The notes: generated by a model from the letters alone, not told the origin. 64,000 nucleotides of DNA from Saussurea involucrata (GCA_033807775.1 CM066317.1:38567870-38631869), one strand, 5' to 3'; counted from the stretch's first letter, positions 52,439 to 64,000 are shown. A program made the numbers and translations.

Positions 52439-54556
52439 TAACAATCTCCCCCTTTGTACCAATGTAGAGGTAAAGAGATTAAGCATCCACCGGGAACACA
52501 TGCTTCTTCCGAATCCCAAAAATGATCTCGAACCTCCGCAGTGCATTCTGGTACTCCTTCCGATAGGTAATGGCATCCAGGGCTTGCTTGATCATCTCCT
52601 TCTCCTTGTCTTTAAGCTTCACCTCCCCGCTTGCATCCAATCGAAGTTTGCTCTCAAGGTTGATCTGAATTATCTTGAAAGTTCCATCACTGAACTTGTT
52701 TGCTTCACATACTCTCATAAATCTTTTCTTTGAGTCTTGATTACAGTAAACAACTCCAAGTTCAGGTTTCTTGAGAACATTATACGCGGGAATACCTTGG
52801 ATGTCTGACAGTCGCCGGTTTGGTGCTCTGAGGTTTACCCTGGTTTGGTGTGATTCCAAGGCCATTTGGAAATCTGTAAGATAAGAAAGTTTTAGGATAT
52901 TCCGCATGAACCTCTTGACACTCTGATATGCGGCAGACCATTCTATCTTCTTTTCAGGAGCCCATGCCATAATGTCATACATACTTATGAGGTCGTCAAG
53001 CTTTAGGCTCTTGAAGTCTGCTTCTAAAAAGACGTATTCGGAGCCATCGGATCTTCTTACAGTAAACTGCGGGTACCAGACATTGAGAAGCTTGTTTGAC
53101 TCTATCTTTAACACCTTCATAATGGCTTTATCAGATCTAACCACGTCTGTCTCTAGATCTTTGTTGCCCATAACGTGTAGAAATTCAATCTTTTGAAGTG
53201 ATGGCCAATTCTCAATGCCGTATACCTTTTCTAGGTCGATCTTCTGGACGTCTTTCACAAACATATCTTTCCTGATGCTCTCTTGATAAGGAATCAAGAT
53301 CCTTACTCTTTCACCCGTAGCCACATACCTTGGCTCATCATCTATCACCTCCTGATAAAGTGCCAGTTCAGCTTCGAGTACTGGATCTCTGACCCTGCCA
53401 TCGGCATTCACTTGAACTGCTCGAGCATTCGCTTGAACTATTGGAGCTTGAGGAGCGGAAGTACCTGCACCCTGATCATTCGGTGGTTGCGGTTGAGTTG
53501 TATCATCTGGAGTGTCATTATCGGAATCTGAAGCTATCGCTAGAGCCCCGATGATATCAAATATGTCTTCTATCTCTTCTTTGATCTGTACCATCATCGT
53601 CTCTGGTTCTTCCTCAGAGTGAATATAGATGTAATCAACAATTAAAGCATCCGTCATCCGTTCATCATCAGTTCTATTTCCACCAATCGGAGGCTTTTCA
53701 ACCCCAGTTATGACATCAGCTAGAACTACAGTGTCATCAACCTGGACCACATAAGTACCCGATCCACCTGCTCCCGTTTCCCCCTCGTTTGTTGAACCGC
53801 CAACATTTTCCGCAACTGCACCACTTGATTCACCAACACTGACTCTCTTCTCCGCCTCATGTTGATCAGGATTTTCCTAATCATCATGTCTTCGTTTGTT
53901 GGAGGCTTGAGCCTGAACTCCACACGCCTGTTCTACCACAACTAATCTTTTTGATAATTCTTGGTATCCCGAAAGCATGGCTTGGGTCATTTCTTTCATG
54001 GTGTTGTTCAAGGTTTGGAAGTCAGTGCTGGTGGAGAGTTGGGTTTGTGGTTGGGTTTGTTGTCGGAGTAATCCAACAAGGTCAACTTCTTCAGCCGTAT
54101 TTGAATCTCCTTGTGCTAATAACAGGGCTAACAACTCATATTTGAGTTGATCGGTGGGGATTTGGTGTAAAGGAACTGATGGTGGTGGTTGTGGTTTGGA
54201 TTGAGCATTGGATGGTGGATCCTGAGGAGTTGATGATGATTTAGCAATAGCTTTTCCCTTTATTTCTCTACTGACCTCATTTGCGAGTCGGTCAACCGTT
54301 TGTTGCATGGCCATGCGATGTTGCTTTTAGGCATTGTCGATTGAGGCTAAAGCAGACGGTAGTAGTGGAAGAGTGATATAATGCGGATACGGGCCTAACA
54401 TTCGCACAAGCTGCTCGGATGGAAAAGTGGGGAACATGAGACTAACCTCCGGACCACATAGGTTACCGGTTAAAGTAGCGGTTGTAGCAACCATACTACT
54501 TGTGTTCATAGCTAGCATGGTGTTGACTATGACAGGACTTCCACCCGATCCTCGTG
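52439..54556 (-). mobile_element. Minus-strand copia remnant C4: ORF3 end, polypurine tract, LTR start
   Basis: Minus-strand order: ORF3 (54556-52479), polypurine tract AAAGGGGGAGAT (52444-52455), LTR start TGTTA (52439-52443). The LTR proper probably continues at 39084-39283 on the other side of the intact copia element. Its 5' part is cut at 54556 by the gypsy LTR. Confidence 0.7.
52479..54556 (-). pseudogene. Decayed copia ORF3, copy 3 (C-terminal part)
   Basis: One frame runs from 54556 to the natural stop at 52479, broken by stops near 54327 and 53877. The 423-residue tail (52479-53750) is open. It aligns with copy 1 and the intact ORF3: a coiled-coil-like stretch, the basic motif NKRRHDD then (after the stop) a charged continuation, an acidic linker, and one copy of the C-terminal domain with FTVRR-DGSEY, DFQMAL (52868-52885) and KPELGVVY. 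Only one C-terminal domain is present, against two in the intact copy. The N-terminal domain is lost. Confidence 0.85.
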
Positions 54557-56239
54557 TGTAACACCCTAAAATCAAGGCCAATTTAAACCTTTAAATTTAA
54601 CAAGGTATATCAAATATCATCCAAACTTTCCTATATATATAAGCGGAGAATCAATTATGAAAGTTTTTTATACATAAATCGAATTCTCTAAATAACCTAT
54701 TAATCTAATCATGTCAACTATAATTAGATTAAATGGGTCATCTAAGCAATCCATCCAAAGCCTCCTCACATCGTCTAAGTTCTCCGCTTATCATCAAAAG
54801 TTGAATACCAAAAGCACTCGTCCCACATCCCATTACTCCCCTGAACCGGTACCTGGTAAGAACATTGAATTTGAACAATTAGGCTTACGCCTAGTGAGAA
54901 CATCCAATTCAAATTAAAACATTAACAACTTGAAAGCTCAGATGTTCAAGCATACAAACAAACCTGTTCACCACCATTCTTACCGTATTCGTACTCGTCT
55001 CAAAATGACGGGAACATACCCGATCCCATGAATATGACTAATAGTCAGAAGGTCATAATATTATGTTCGGAGGCCTATTATGAATCATTACCGATTCTAA
55101 ATCATCACTCAAGACTAAGGACTTACAATCGATCGCCATACCTTTTCTTGGAATGGAAGCAGAAATAGCATTCATATATTGCCTATCTTTAATTCACCGA
55201 AATTTAGTGAAAACAACACTTACACTTCATCTAATTCACGTTTCCACATCTCAATCACGAATAGGAACTATATTTTGCCTATTTACTATTTCAAAATGAA
55301 TAGCAGTTTTACCTTGCCTATTCAATCAATTCTTATAGCCTCCCGAAATGGGATTAACAATCCACATTATAGGCTATCGCCTCCCGAAATGGGATTAACA
55401 ATCCACATTATAGGCCAACGGGAATAATCCACGTTAATAATCACCTCTCGAAATGGGAATTACAAATTAATTATGCCTATTCCCCATTATAGGTTATCGC
55501 CTCCCGAAATGGGATTACAATCCACATTATAGGCTATTGCCTCCCGAAATGGGATTACATCCACATTATAGGCGAACGGCAATTACCGTTTAAAGCCTGG
55601 TCTATCCCACATTTATTTAACAGTGCCTATGGATCCATTACACTTTCTTAAAGTATATGTATCAAAACATATCATATATATCCCATAACACTATCAGTTC
55701 TGAGAACACCGGTCAACCTATTGAATCCTTACAAATTTCCGTCTGAAAATTATGTTTGGAATATCATTCCGAAATCACAATCCGAAATGAGATAATAAGT
55801 TTCAATCAAACTTATATCCTAAATAAAACCATCTCGGACCCTAAACTAATTTCCAGAATTAATTCTAAAACTAATTTCCCAAAAATTAATTATACCGAAA
55901 CCATAACACAAATCCATTACACTTTATTAATAAAAGCCCATATTTATTTTGGGCCCTAAATCAATTTCAGTGATAAATTCAGACCAGCCCAAATTAAATT
56001 TCCATAAATAACAATTACCGACACCAAAAATCCCATTTTGAATTCCTTAAGATCTGGCCCAAGTAGTGAAATTAAGTGGGAGGCCCACTTCCGGAATTAC
56101 GCATACCGGAAGTCCAAATTCCGGCCCAACAAAATCCATTCCGGCCTTCCGTAATTCCGGCCCAATTTTCGGAAATCTTGATTCCGGAACAACCCAATTC
56201 CGGTACACTTAATTCTGTTCCGGAACAACTCAATTCCGG
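54557..56239 (-). repeat. Truncated gypsy LTR related to the one at 3114-6010
   Basis: It starts TGTAACACCCTAAAATCA, parallel to TGTAACGCCTAAAATCA at 3114. It repeats the order of sub-blocks: GTACCTGGTAAGAA, GAATAGCA blocks, CCCGAAATGGGATTA 40-mers (55340-55575), GGATCCATTACA, then a CCGGAATT-rich zone (56087-56239). No primer-binding site adjoins it, so it is a 3' LTR or a solo LTR. Its right end is lost where the 1.77 kb tandem array begins. Confidence 0.82.
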
Positions 56240-56375
56240 ATCACATGATGAAGATGTGACGCAAAACGGTAGTATCAGTACCGATGAAACATCCAAACCG
56301 AATGAAATAAACCTTGAACGGTTAGTATTTTTGATAGATTAGTTGTTAGTTGGGGTAGATTTGATAATTATCGAT

Positions 56376-57412
56376 AATTAATGGGAGTTACAAAATTGAT
56401 ATAAATTTTCTTTACTTTTTTTTATCAAAATATCTAGGTGTTTTGAGTTTGCTCTCGTTCATCAAAGTTCGTTGCATCGAAGATGGATTTTCGTCGTGAT
56501 CAATGCCAATTTCATCTCGATTTCTTGAACTATTCTTCTAATGCCGCAAGGTTGGATTTTGACGATGGAGGAGCCGGTGTGAATAAATACGTCGTTGGGA
56601 TTAGTCGATGAAACACAACTCAACACCAATGATGAAGCGGCGACGTAAAACGATAGTACCAACACCGTTGAAATATCTGAAACGAATAAAAAATTCTTGA
56701 TCGGTTGGTATTTTTGATAGATTAGTTATTAGTTGGAGTAGATTTGATATTTATCGATTGTGCACATTTACGAACATTAAGAACTTAGTATTCACCTACC
56801 GTATTACTTTATGATGTTGTGTGATTGTAATTAGTACAATTTGTTCGTAGTTGATCATGAACAAACATGAACAACAAACATGAATATTTGTTGTTCATAT
56901 ATTTTTGTTCAAGTTTGTTGTTTCATAGTTGATTAAAATATGAACAAACATGAACGTTTGTTAAAGTTTTATTGGACAAATTTCATGTTATTAAAGTTTT
57001 ATTGAAGATAGTAAGAATGAGCTCAAATTCAAATAAAACCAAGTGTGGTGTGGATCAATCAATTTGTTCATAGTTGATTAAAATTATGAACAAACATGAA
57101 CATTTATTGTTCATATTGTTTCATAGTTGATTAAAAATATGAACAAACAAATGTTTCATGCATGTTCAACTTCACAAATGTTCACGTCACATGACGAACA
57201 GTTATACATATCGTCTCCTCCATCGACATCGTCCAACCCCGTGGAATTATTACAATCATTCAACAAAATGGGTTGAATGTAGTTTTGATAACATCGAAAG
57301 TCCATTTTCATACAAAAAATGGTTATGAATGAATGAAAAATCAACACACCTAGTATTTTTGTTAAAAATTAATAATAGCTAAATCAATTTTGTAACTCCT
57401 AATTAATGAATA
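56376..57412. repeat. Long imperfect inverted repeat within the 1.77 kb unit
   Basis: The plus-strand block at 56376-56585 (GGGAGTTACAAAATTGAT ... TCTAGGTG ... ATGGATTTTCG ... GACGATGGAGGAG) reappears inverted at 57192-57412 (on the minus strand GGAGTTACAAAATTGATT ... ACTAGGTG ... ATGGACTTTCG ... GTCGATGGAGGAG). The arms are about 210 bp and clearly diverged. About 600 bp separate them. This is a foldback-like layout; the same pair occurs in the later units. Confidence 0.8.
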
Positions 57413-58241
57413 TTTTGTAACTCGTAATTAAAAAGTCCACCAAGAAATTCCTATTTTGACCCTGATCACCTCGGTTCACATATCACAAATTACACTTCAA
57501 CATTTAATTTATTGTATTTATTAATAGGTTCATCTCAACCGTAGATCTCTAATATCAATGGATGATAATGGTTAATAAAGTTAATACCAAAAATGTGGTT
57601 AACAAAATAACTTGACCCAGAGGCTAGTTATAATGTTAACCATAAAAACGGTGTTAACTTTGTTAACCCCTTTCCACCAATGAGAGCTCACCATTTAAAT
57701 TGGTTGATTTCAACCTATTAATTAACGTTCGAGTGTATTCTTGGTATTTTATAAATGGTTTTTTGTATAGTTTTTAGATTGGAGTTACAAATTTTAATAA
57801 TTAATGGGGAGTTACGAATTCGAATTAGGAATTCTTAAATTTTATTAAAATAGCTAGGTGATTTGAATTTGCTTTGGTTCATCAAAGTTCGTTGCTTTGA
57901 AGATGAATTCCCTCGTGACAAGCCCACATTCGTCTCGATTTGTTGAATTATTCTACTGTTCGTTCATCCGATGGATTAGGCGTTGAAACACAACTCAACT
58001 AGCATGATGAAGATGTGCCGCAAAACGGTAGTAACAGCACCGATGAAACATCCAAACCGAATGAAATAAACCTTGAACGGTTAGTATTTTTGATAGATTA
58101 GTTGTTAGTTGAGGTAGATTTGATATTTATCGATAATTAATGGGAGTTACAAAATTGATATAAATTTTCTTTACTTTTTTTTATCAAAATATCTAGGTGT
58201 TTTGAGTTTGCTCTCGTTCATCAAAGTTCGTTGCATCGAAG

Positions 58242-58493
58242 ATGGATTTTCTTCGTGATCAATGCCACTTTCATCTCGATTTCTTGAACTATTCTTCTAA
58301 TGCCGCAAGGTTGGACATTGACGATGGAGGAGTCGGTGTGAATAATGGTTCGACATTCAGAAATACGTCGTTGGGATTAGTCGATGAAACACAACTCAAC
58401 ACCAATGACGAAGCGGCGACGCAAAACGATAGTACCAACACCGTTGAAATATCCGAACCGAATAAAAAAGTCTTGATCGGATGGTATTTTTGA
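58242..58493 (+). other. Conserved small open frame of the tandem unit, 83 codons
   Basis: Starts MDFLRDQCHFHLDF and ends KKVLIGWYF. The copy at 60016-60267 differs at a handful of residues and the first unit has lost 16 bases inside it. The inverted block C encodes a related start (MDFRCYQNY, then DDVDGGDD) on the minus strand. This suggests an ancestral exon copied in both directions, but I do not recognise the family and cannot show it is translated. Confidence 0.3.
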
Positions 58494-60015
58494 TAGATTA
58501 GTTGTTTGTTGGAGTAGATTTGATATTTATCGATTGTGCACATTTACAAATATTAAGAACATAGTATTCACCTACCGTATTACTTTATGATGTTGTGTGA
58601 TTGTAATTAGTACAATTTGTTCGTAGTTGATCATGAACAAACATGAACAACAAACATGAATATTTGTTGTTCATATATTTTTGTTCAAGTTTGTTGTTTC
58701 ATAGTTGATTAAAATATGGACAAACATGAATGTTTGTTAAAGTTTATTTGGACAAATTTCATGTTATTAAAGTTTTATTGAAGATAGTAAGAATGACCTC
58801 AAATTCAAATAAAACCAAGTGTGGTGTGGATCAATCAATTTGTTCATAGTTGATTAAAATTATGAACACACATGAACATTTATTGTTTATATTGTTTCAT
58901 AGTTGATTAAAAATATGAACAAACAAATGTTTCATGCATGTTCAACTTCACAAATGTTCACGTCCAATGACGAACAGTTATACATATCGTCTCCTCCATC
59001 GACATCGTCTAACCCCGTGGAATTATTACAATCATTCAACAAAATGGGTTGAATGTAGTTTTGATCACATCAAAAGTCCATTTTCATACAAAAAATGTTG
59101 ATGAATGAATGAAAAATCAACACACCTAGTATTTTTGTAAAAATTAATAATAGCTAAATCAATTTTGTAACTCCTAATTAATGAATATTTTGTAACTCCT
59201 AATTAAAGAGTCCACCAAGAAATTCCTATTTTGACCCTGATCACCTCGGTTCATATATCACAAATTACACTTCAACATTTAATTTATTGTATTTATTAAT
59301 AGGTTCATCTCAACCGTAGATCTCTAATATCAATGGATGATAATAGTTAATAAAGTTAATACCAAAAATGTGGTTAACAAAATAACTTGACCCAGAGGCT
59401 AGTTATAATGTTAACCATAAAAAAGGTGTTAACTTTGTTAACCCCTTTCCACCGATGAGAGCTCACCATTTAAATTGGTTGATTTCAACCTATTAATTAA
59501 CGTTCGAGGGTATTCTTGGTATTTTATAAATGGAGTTTTTTTATAGTTTTTAGATTCGAGTTACAAATTCTAATAATTAATGGGGAGTTACGAATTTGAA
59601 TTAGGAATTCCTAAATTTTATTAAAACAGCTAGGTGATTTGAATTTGCTTTGGTTCAACAAAGTTCGTTGCTTTGAAGATGAATTCCCTCGTGACAAGCC
59701 CCCATTCATCTCGATTTGTTGAATTATTCTACTGTTCGTCCATCCGATGGATTAGGCGTTGAAACACAACTCAACTCACATGATGAAGATGTGACGCAAA
59801 ACGGTAGTATCATCACCGATGATACAATCAAACCGAATGAAATAAACCTTGAACGGTTAGTATTTTGATAGATTAGTTGTTAGTTGGGGTAGATTTGATA
59901 TTTATCGATAATTAGTGGGAGTTACAAAATTGATATAAATTTTCTTTACTTTTTTTTATCAAAATATCTAGGTGTTTGAGTTTGCTCTCGTTCATCAAAC
60001 TTCGTTGCATCGAAC

Positions 60016-60267
60016 ATGGATTTTCGTCATGATCAATGCCACTTTCATCTCGACTTCTTGAACTATTCTTCTAATGCCGCAAGGTTGGACTTTGACGATG
60101 GAGGAGCCGGTGTGAATAATGGTTCGACATTCAGAAATACGTCGTTGGGATTAGTCGATGAAACACAACTCAACACCAATGACGAAGCGGCGACGCAAAA
60201 CGATAGTACCAACATCGTTGAAATATCCGAACTGAATAAAAAAGTCTTGATCGGTTGGTATTTTTGA
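60016..60267 (+). other. Conserved small open frame, third-unit copy
   Basis: Same 83-codon frame as at 58242-58493, with MDFRHDQCHF at the start. Preservation in two units may only reflect recent duplication. Confidence 0.3.
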
Positions 60268-61180
60268 TAGATTAGTTGTTAGTTGGAGTAGATTTGATAT
60301 TTATCGATTGTGCACATTTAACAACATTAAGAACGTAGTATTCACCTACCGTATTACTTTATGATGTTGTGTGATTGTAATTAGTACAATTTGTTCTAGT
60401 TGATCATGAACAAACATGAACAACAAACAAGAACAACAAACATGAATATTTGTTGTTCATATATTTTTGTTCAAGTTTGTTGTTTCATAGTTGATTAAAA
60501 TATGAACAAACATGAACGTTTGTTAAAGTTTTACTGGACAAATTTCATGTTATTAAAGTTTTATTGAAGATAGTAAGAATGAGCTCAAATTCAAATAAAA
60601 CCAAGTGTGGTGTGGATCAATCAATTTGTTCATAGTTGATTAAAATTATGAACAAACATGAACATTTATTGTTCATATTGTTTCATAGTTGATTAAAAAT
60701 ATGAACAAACAAATGTTTCATGCATGTTCAACTTCACAAATGTTCACGTCACATGACGAACAGTTATACATATCGTCTCCTCCATCGACATCGTCCAACC
60801 CCGTGGAATTATTACAATCATTCAACAAAATGGGTTGAATGTAGTTTTGATAACATCGAAAGTCCATTTTCATACAAAAAATGGTTATGAATGAATGAAA
60901 AATCAACACACCTAGTATTTTTGTTAAAAATTAATAATAGCTAAATCAATTTTGTAACTCCTAATTAATGAATATTTTGTAACTCGTAATTAAAAAGTCC
61001 ACCAAGAAATTCCTATTTTGACCCTGATCACCTCGGTTCACATATCACAAATTACACTTCAACATTTAATTTATTGTATTTATTAATAGGTTCATCTCAA
61101 CCGTAGATCTCTAATACCAATGGATGAGAATGGTTAATAAAGTTAATACCAAAAATGTGGTTAACAAAATAACTTGACCC

Positions 61181-61269
<89 letters not shown>

Positions 61270-61365
61270 CATCGATATATATACGCTTATATATATATAT
61301 ATATATTTATATGTATATATATATATATATTTCATCGATATATATACGCTTATATATATATCTTG

Positions 61366-61400
<35 letters not shown>

Positions 61401-61440
61401 GATACTAACGTTCTTCATCGCTTTTATCTATATATATATA
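61181..61440. repeat. AT microsatellite with embedded TTTCATCGATATATATACGC units
   Basis: Mostly (TA)n, interrupted twice by TTTCATCGATATATATACGC (about 61267 and 61331) and by TTTATATG blocks. It sits exactly at the broken end of the third tandem unit. An open frame of tyrosine/isoleucine repeats across it is spurious. Confidence 0.95.
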
Positions 61441-61712
61441 TAACTCGTGTGGATTTAATTTTCTACGTTCGAGAATATATTGTGTAAACATCTAGATTAT
61501 TGTTATCCGCATTCGTTGTTGGATTTATTGTGCATTTGGATTTCTACTCGTTTTGGGACCTTAGAAATCATTTGTGAGCTTCTCATATTTTCTTTGGCAC
61601 GATAAACATTTTTAGTTTTTAATTAAGACAGAGAGTTTTAGTATCTATAGTCTATACTACTTTATTAAAAGGCTATTTCAGTTTTTTCAAGATTTCAAGA
61701 ATACTTATTTTC

Positions 61713-62374
61713 TTACACAATGTACAACCTTTTGAAGCAGAAAATTGAAACCCTAACTTCCTTCTCCTTCTCCACGTCGCTTCTCCTTCCCCACGATCCC
61801 CTGATCCTTCTCGTTCCCCATGTCCCCCAAATCAAACCCCATAAGAAGTTAATACCACCATTTGGATAATATGGCAAACCAGAATGCAATACATCCTGCT
61901 CTTGAATCTCCCCATCTTTTGGTTCAAGAAGGTTATCAATAATGGCGGAATCCGACAATCCTCTGCAGAGCAATCTGGCACCGTTTAGTGCGTCGACGAC
62001 AAGGTTTCCGATTTAGCATAATCGAGTAACGATCCCATTGAAGCGGTTGTTTCAGGTTTCGATAGAAAGAGGAACAAACGCAATAGCAACGATTTTGATG
62101 ACAGACTAGATGAATTCAATCGATCGTATTCTTCCACCATGTTATCAAGGTCTTCATCAGTGGTTATACACACAAGAGAATCAAGGTATTCACTTGGGAG
62201 TTGGTACTTGAGACTGAACTGGCGGCCATGGAGGAGACTGTCGGAGAGTCGTGAACAAAGATCGGCCAGAGATGTATGGCAATCGACGACAACAATGCGG
62301 GTTTCACCGCCCATGTAGCAAATGGATTTATCGTGAGGACGTGGGATAATGTGCCCGCCATAGCTGCACATCAT
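61713..62374 (-). pseudogene. PB1-domain (octicosapeptide/Phox/Bem1p) protein fragment, frameshifted
   Basis: The frame from 62374 encodes MCSYGGHIIPRPHDKSICY, GGETRIVVVD, LKYQLPSEYLDSL, TTDEDLDNMVEEYDRL and LRLFLF, the plant PB1 domain with its conserved acidic patch. After TTASMGSLLDYAKSE a one-base shift near 62010 ends the frame at 61985. The expected continuation VDALNGARLLCRGLSDSAI is in another frame down to about 61800, after which homology fades. PB1 domains mediate protein pairing in signalling proteins. The fragment lacks an upstream region that I can see and is probably a captured or truncated gene. Confidence 0.85.
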
Positions 62375-62535
62375 TCGTATTACTGTTACCTATTGTTTTG
62401 CTTTGTTCCGATTTTAGTTTGTTTTCTCGAAATTTGGTTGGTCATCACCATAATTTCTTAGATAATCGAGTTTTATATTATGGCTTCTTTTTAAATAACC
62501 CACGCGTATCTGACTCATGCTCCTTTTTCAAATTT
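62375..62535. other. Short interval between the two gene fragments
   Basis: AT-rich DNA between the PB1 start and the adenylate kinase exon. It could be intron sequence of either parent gene. Nothing else seen. Confidence 0.4.
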
Positions 62536-62537
62536 AG

Positions 62538-62680
62538 ATCATGGATGCTATGAATCAAGGTAAGCTTATGCACGAGGAAGTGATATTTGATCTATTATCA
62601 AAAAGGTTGGAAGAAGGTTTCTACAGGGATGAAACTAGCTTCATTTTAGATAGAATTCCCCTAACACGAATGCAAGTTGT
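62538..62680 (+). pseudogene. Adenylate kinase exon fragment
   Basis: After a plausible acceptor (TTCAAATTTAG) the sequence encodes MDAMNQGKLMHEEVIFDLLSK, then RLEEGFYRDETSFILDRIPLTRMQ (written in two parts). This is the plant adenylate kinase stretch around FILDGxPRT, with the glycine changed to arginine and RT to LT. The match ends at 62674-62680, where other DNA starts. Adenylate kinase interconverts ATP, ADP and AMP. The fragment covers only about 45 residues of a protein of over 200, and the altered motif means it is not functional. Confidence 0.75.
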
Positions 62681-63507
62681 AAATTAGGAAGTTATCCTCT
62701 GGTAATTTAGATTGAAGTTAGAGGATTCAAACATCATATTTAAATATTGTGAATAGTGTTTCAATCAATATAATAATATAATTGTATTTCAAGGTGTTTG
62801 TTTTTTATGTTCTTGACATCTACTATCATTTGGAATATTTTTTTGAAAACAATTCTAGGGGAATCAGGAATCATCTTCAAATGCTTCTATTTCAAAGCAA
62901 AGATTAATTGTGTGATTTATATGTGTGTGACCATGCTTTGGCTTTGGTGTGAAATGGTGGTGTGTCCCATAATAATTAAATATATGAATCTGTTTCATAT
63001 ATGGGCGGTGTGTGCCCTATTGCGCTGTCACGGTGTGTGTGACTATAGCGTGGGTGTGCCTTATTGCGCTATCACGGTGTGTGTGACTATAGTGTATCCC
63101 AGTAGCATGTGTCAATGTGTGCATATCATCTTAGTGTGCTTGTTATGATTGGTATAAATGCTTTCATAACTGATTTTATGAACTGAGATATTTTGGTGTG
63201 ACTTGGTGTGGAGGGAACTCACTAGACCTCATGGTCTAACCCTTGCTTTTCAAAACTAAAACTTTTTCTGGTAAGCAGGTAGCCGAGAGCACGTTTAGAG
63301 GCTTGGCAAGACGTGGGTCGGAGCTTGCGTTTAGAAGAAGTAGAAGAACTTCCTTTTCATGTCTAGTTAGATTTCTCAGCTGTATTTAGGGTTATTTCCG
63401 CGAACCCTGTATTGTAAATCTGGATAGTGTGACCATGTTGAGTCGTTTATGGCGTTATGAATTAAAGAGGTAGTTTCTAGCTTGTACTTTTGGTTTGGGT
63501 TGTTACA
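62681..63507 (+). repeat. 5' LTR of a plus-strand gypsy-like element (left edge uncertain)
   Basis: The right edge is clear: GGGTTGTTACA followed by a primer-binding site. The left edge could be TGTAAATTAGG at about 62678, just where adenylate kinase homology stops, but I have no second LTR to check. A 44-base duplication (GGTGTGTG...CACGGTGTGTGTGACTATAG, near 63006-63093, both given as short pieces) lies inside. Confidence 0.6.
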
Positions 63508-63509
63508 AA

Positions 63510-63522
63510 TGGTATTAGAGCC
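63510..63522 (+). promoter_or_regulatory. Primer-binding site variant
   Basis: TGGTATTAGAGCC, one base different from the usual TGGTATCAGAGC, two bases after the LTR end. Confidence 0.8.
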
Positions 63523-64000
63523 CTAGTTTTAGGGATTTAGGTGACCGGATGGGCCTAAACTTAAACTGTGGAGTAGGAGGACACAAATGAGATATAGGAA
63601 GCCATTAGGGAAGACCTTAATCACTGAGAAATTTAGACGATGGTAGTGAGGACTCTCATGTAAGGTAAATTCAAATCACATCTGGCCAATGACATTATGA
63701 ATTTACAGTTGCATGGGTGTGCTTGATTATCGTTGTTCTGATTTTGGTAGTGTGTGGAGTGTGGTGGAGTGAGTGTGAAGAATAATAGTAGTGTGTGGAG
63801 TGTGGTGATTACTGTGTGGAAAGTAACAGTAGTGTGTGAAGTCCCAATCTTGTAACGAAGGCAACGGTTTAGTGAGTTGTGTAGGTTATTGATGATGCGA
63901 CTGATGTCACTATCTAGAAGGTGTAGTGTTTGAATGTTTGGGGTGAGTGTCCGTGTGAAGTAGAATCTTTAAGGTTCTTAAGGAAAATAATTGGTTGGAG
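63523..64000 (+). mobile_element. Start of the interior of the plus-strand element
   Basis: Leader DNA rich in GTGTGTGGAGTGTGGTGA-type repeats (63747-63840). No coding frame begins before the window edge. The element continues beyond 64000. Confidence 0.5.

Larger units (their letters stand above)
56240..61180. repeat. Tandem array, 2.8 copies of a 1.77 kb unit
   Basis: Anchors recur at 56482, 58242 and 60016 (spacing 1760 and 1774). The third copy ends at AACTTGACCC (61180), where the AT microsatellite starts. Copies are very similar. Each unit has two diverged same-orientation blocks (A, as at 57840-58130; B, as at 56376-56760) and an inverted relative of B (C, as at 57192-57412). Short open frames of 83 residues (58242-58493, 60016-60267) begin MDF and contain LDxDDGG. 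A deletion shifts the frame in the first copy. No function is recognised. Confidence 0.9.

Noticed and set aside
61174..61401. Open frame of Tyr/Ile repeats
   Set aside because: A plain translation of an AT microsatellite.
62798..63148. 116-codon open frame near the right edge
   Set aside because: It lies within the putative gypsy LTR and consists partly of a GTGTG repeat. No domain.

Overview
This is nuclear DNA of a flowering plant, made almost entirely of nested LTR retrotransposons. I see no intact host gene, no rRNA or tRNA gene, and nothing bacterial or organellar. Primer-binding sites are complementary to initiator tRNA-Met (TGGTATCAGAGC). Ty1/copia and Ty3/gypsy pol motifs are clear. 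The extra open reading frame downstream of copia pol resembles, from memory, hypothetical proteins that are abundant in Asteraceae assemblies (sunflower, lettuce and Tanacetum relatives). I therefore favour a daisy-family genome with moderate confidence.

Layout. 1-6010: minus-strand Ty3/gypsy element with broken gag, no reverse transcriptase, an integrase and a 2.9 kb LTR. 6011-11790: 3' part of a plus-strand copia element carrying a decayed extra ORF (ORF3, 7138-11470) that was hit by a small hAT element. This copia copy sits inside the pol of a minus-strand copia element (C1, 11791-17354). C1 shares one LTR (17001-17354) with a second minus-strand copia unit (C2, 17355-19370 plus 28375-34529). 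C2 was split by a 9 kb non-autonomous gypsy-like LARD (19371-28369, target duplication GATAT). 34530-38775: plus-strand gag debris (C3) interrupted by a gag-only copia element (34619-38170, target duplication TGATC). 38794-39283: two copia LTR pieces. 39284-52438: a young copia element of about 13.2 kb with intact gag, pol and a 1558-residue ORF3. 52439-54556: minus-strand remnant of another ORF3 copia element (C4). 54557-56239: gypsy LTR related to the first one. 56240-61180: 2.8 tandem copies of a 1.77 kb unit with internal inverted repeats. 61181-61440: AT microsatellite. 61690-62680: fragments of two host genes (PB1-domain protein and adenylate kinase) in opposite orientation. 62681-64000: LTR and start of a plus-strand gypsy-like element.

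The most interesting material is the ORF3 system: three independent copies at three stages of decay. All share a coiled coil, a basic K/R-rich motif and a C-terminal domain marked by DFQ-x-A; the two copies that keep the 5' half also share an N-terminal domain. The C-terminal domain is duplicated in the intact copy. ORF3 has its own TATA box, and in one copy a well-formed intron in its leader. Each copia family also carries arrays of a private short motif in its untranslated DNA: TTATCGCAA, able to form perfect hairpins; TCAGAAnTTCTGA; TCCGGATAC. A likely 3' splice site (TTTTGCAG) lies in front of the protease in three elements whose gag-pol frame relations differ.
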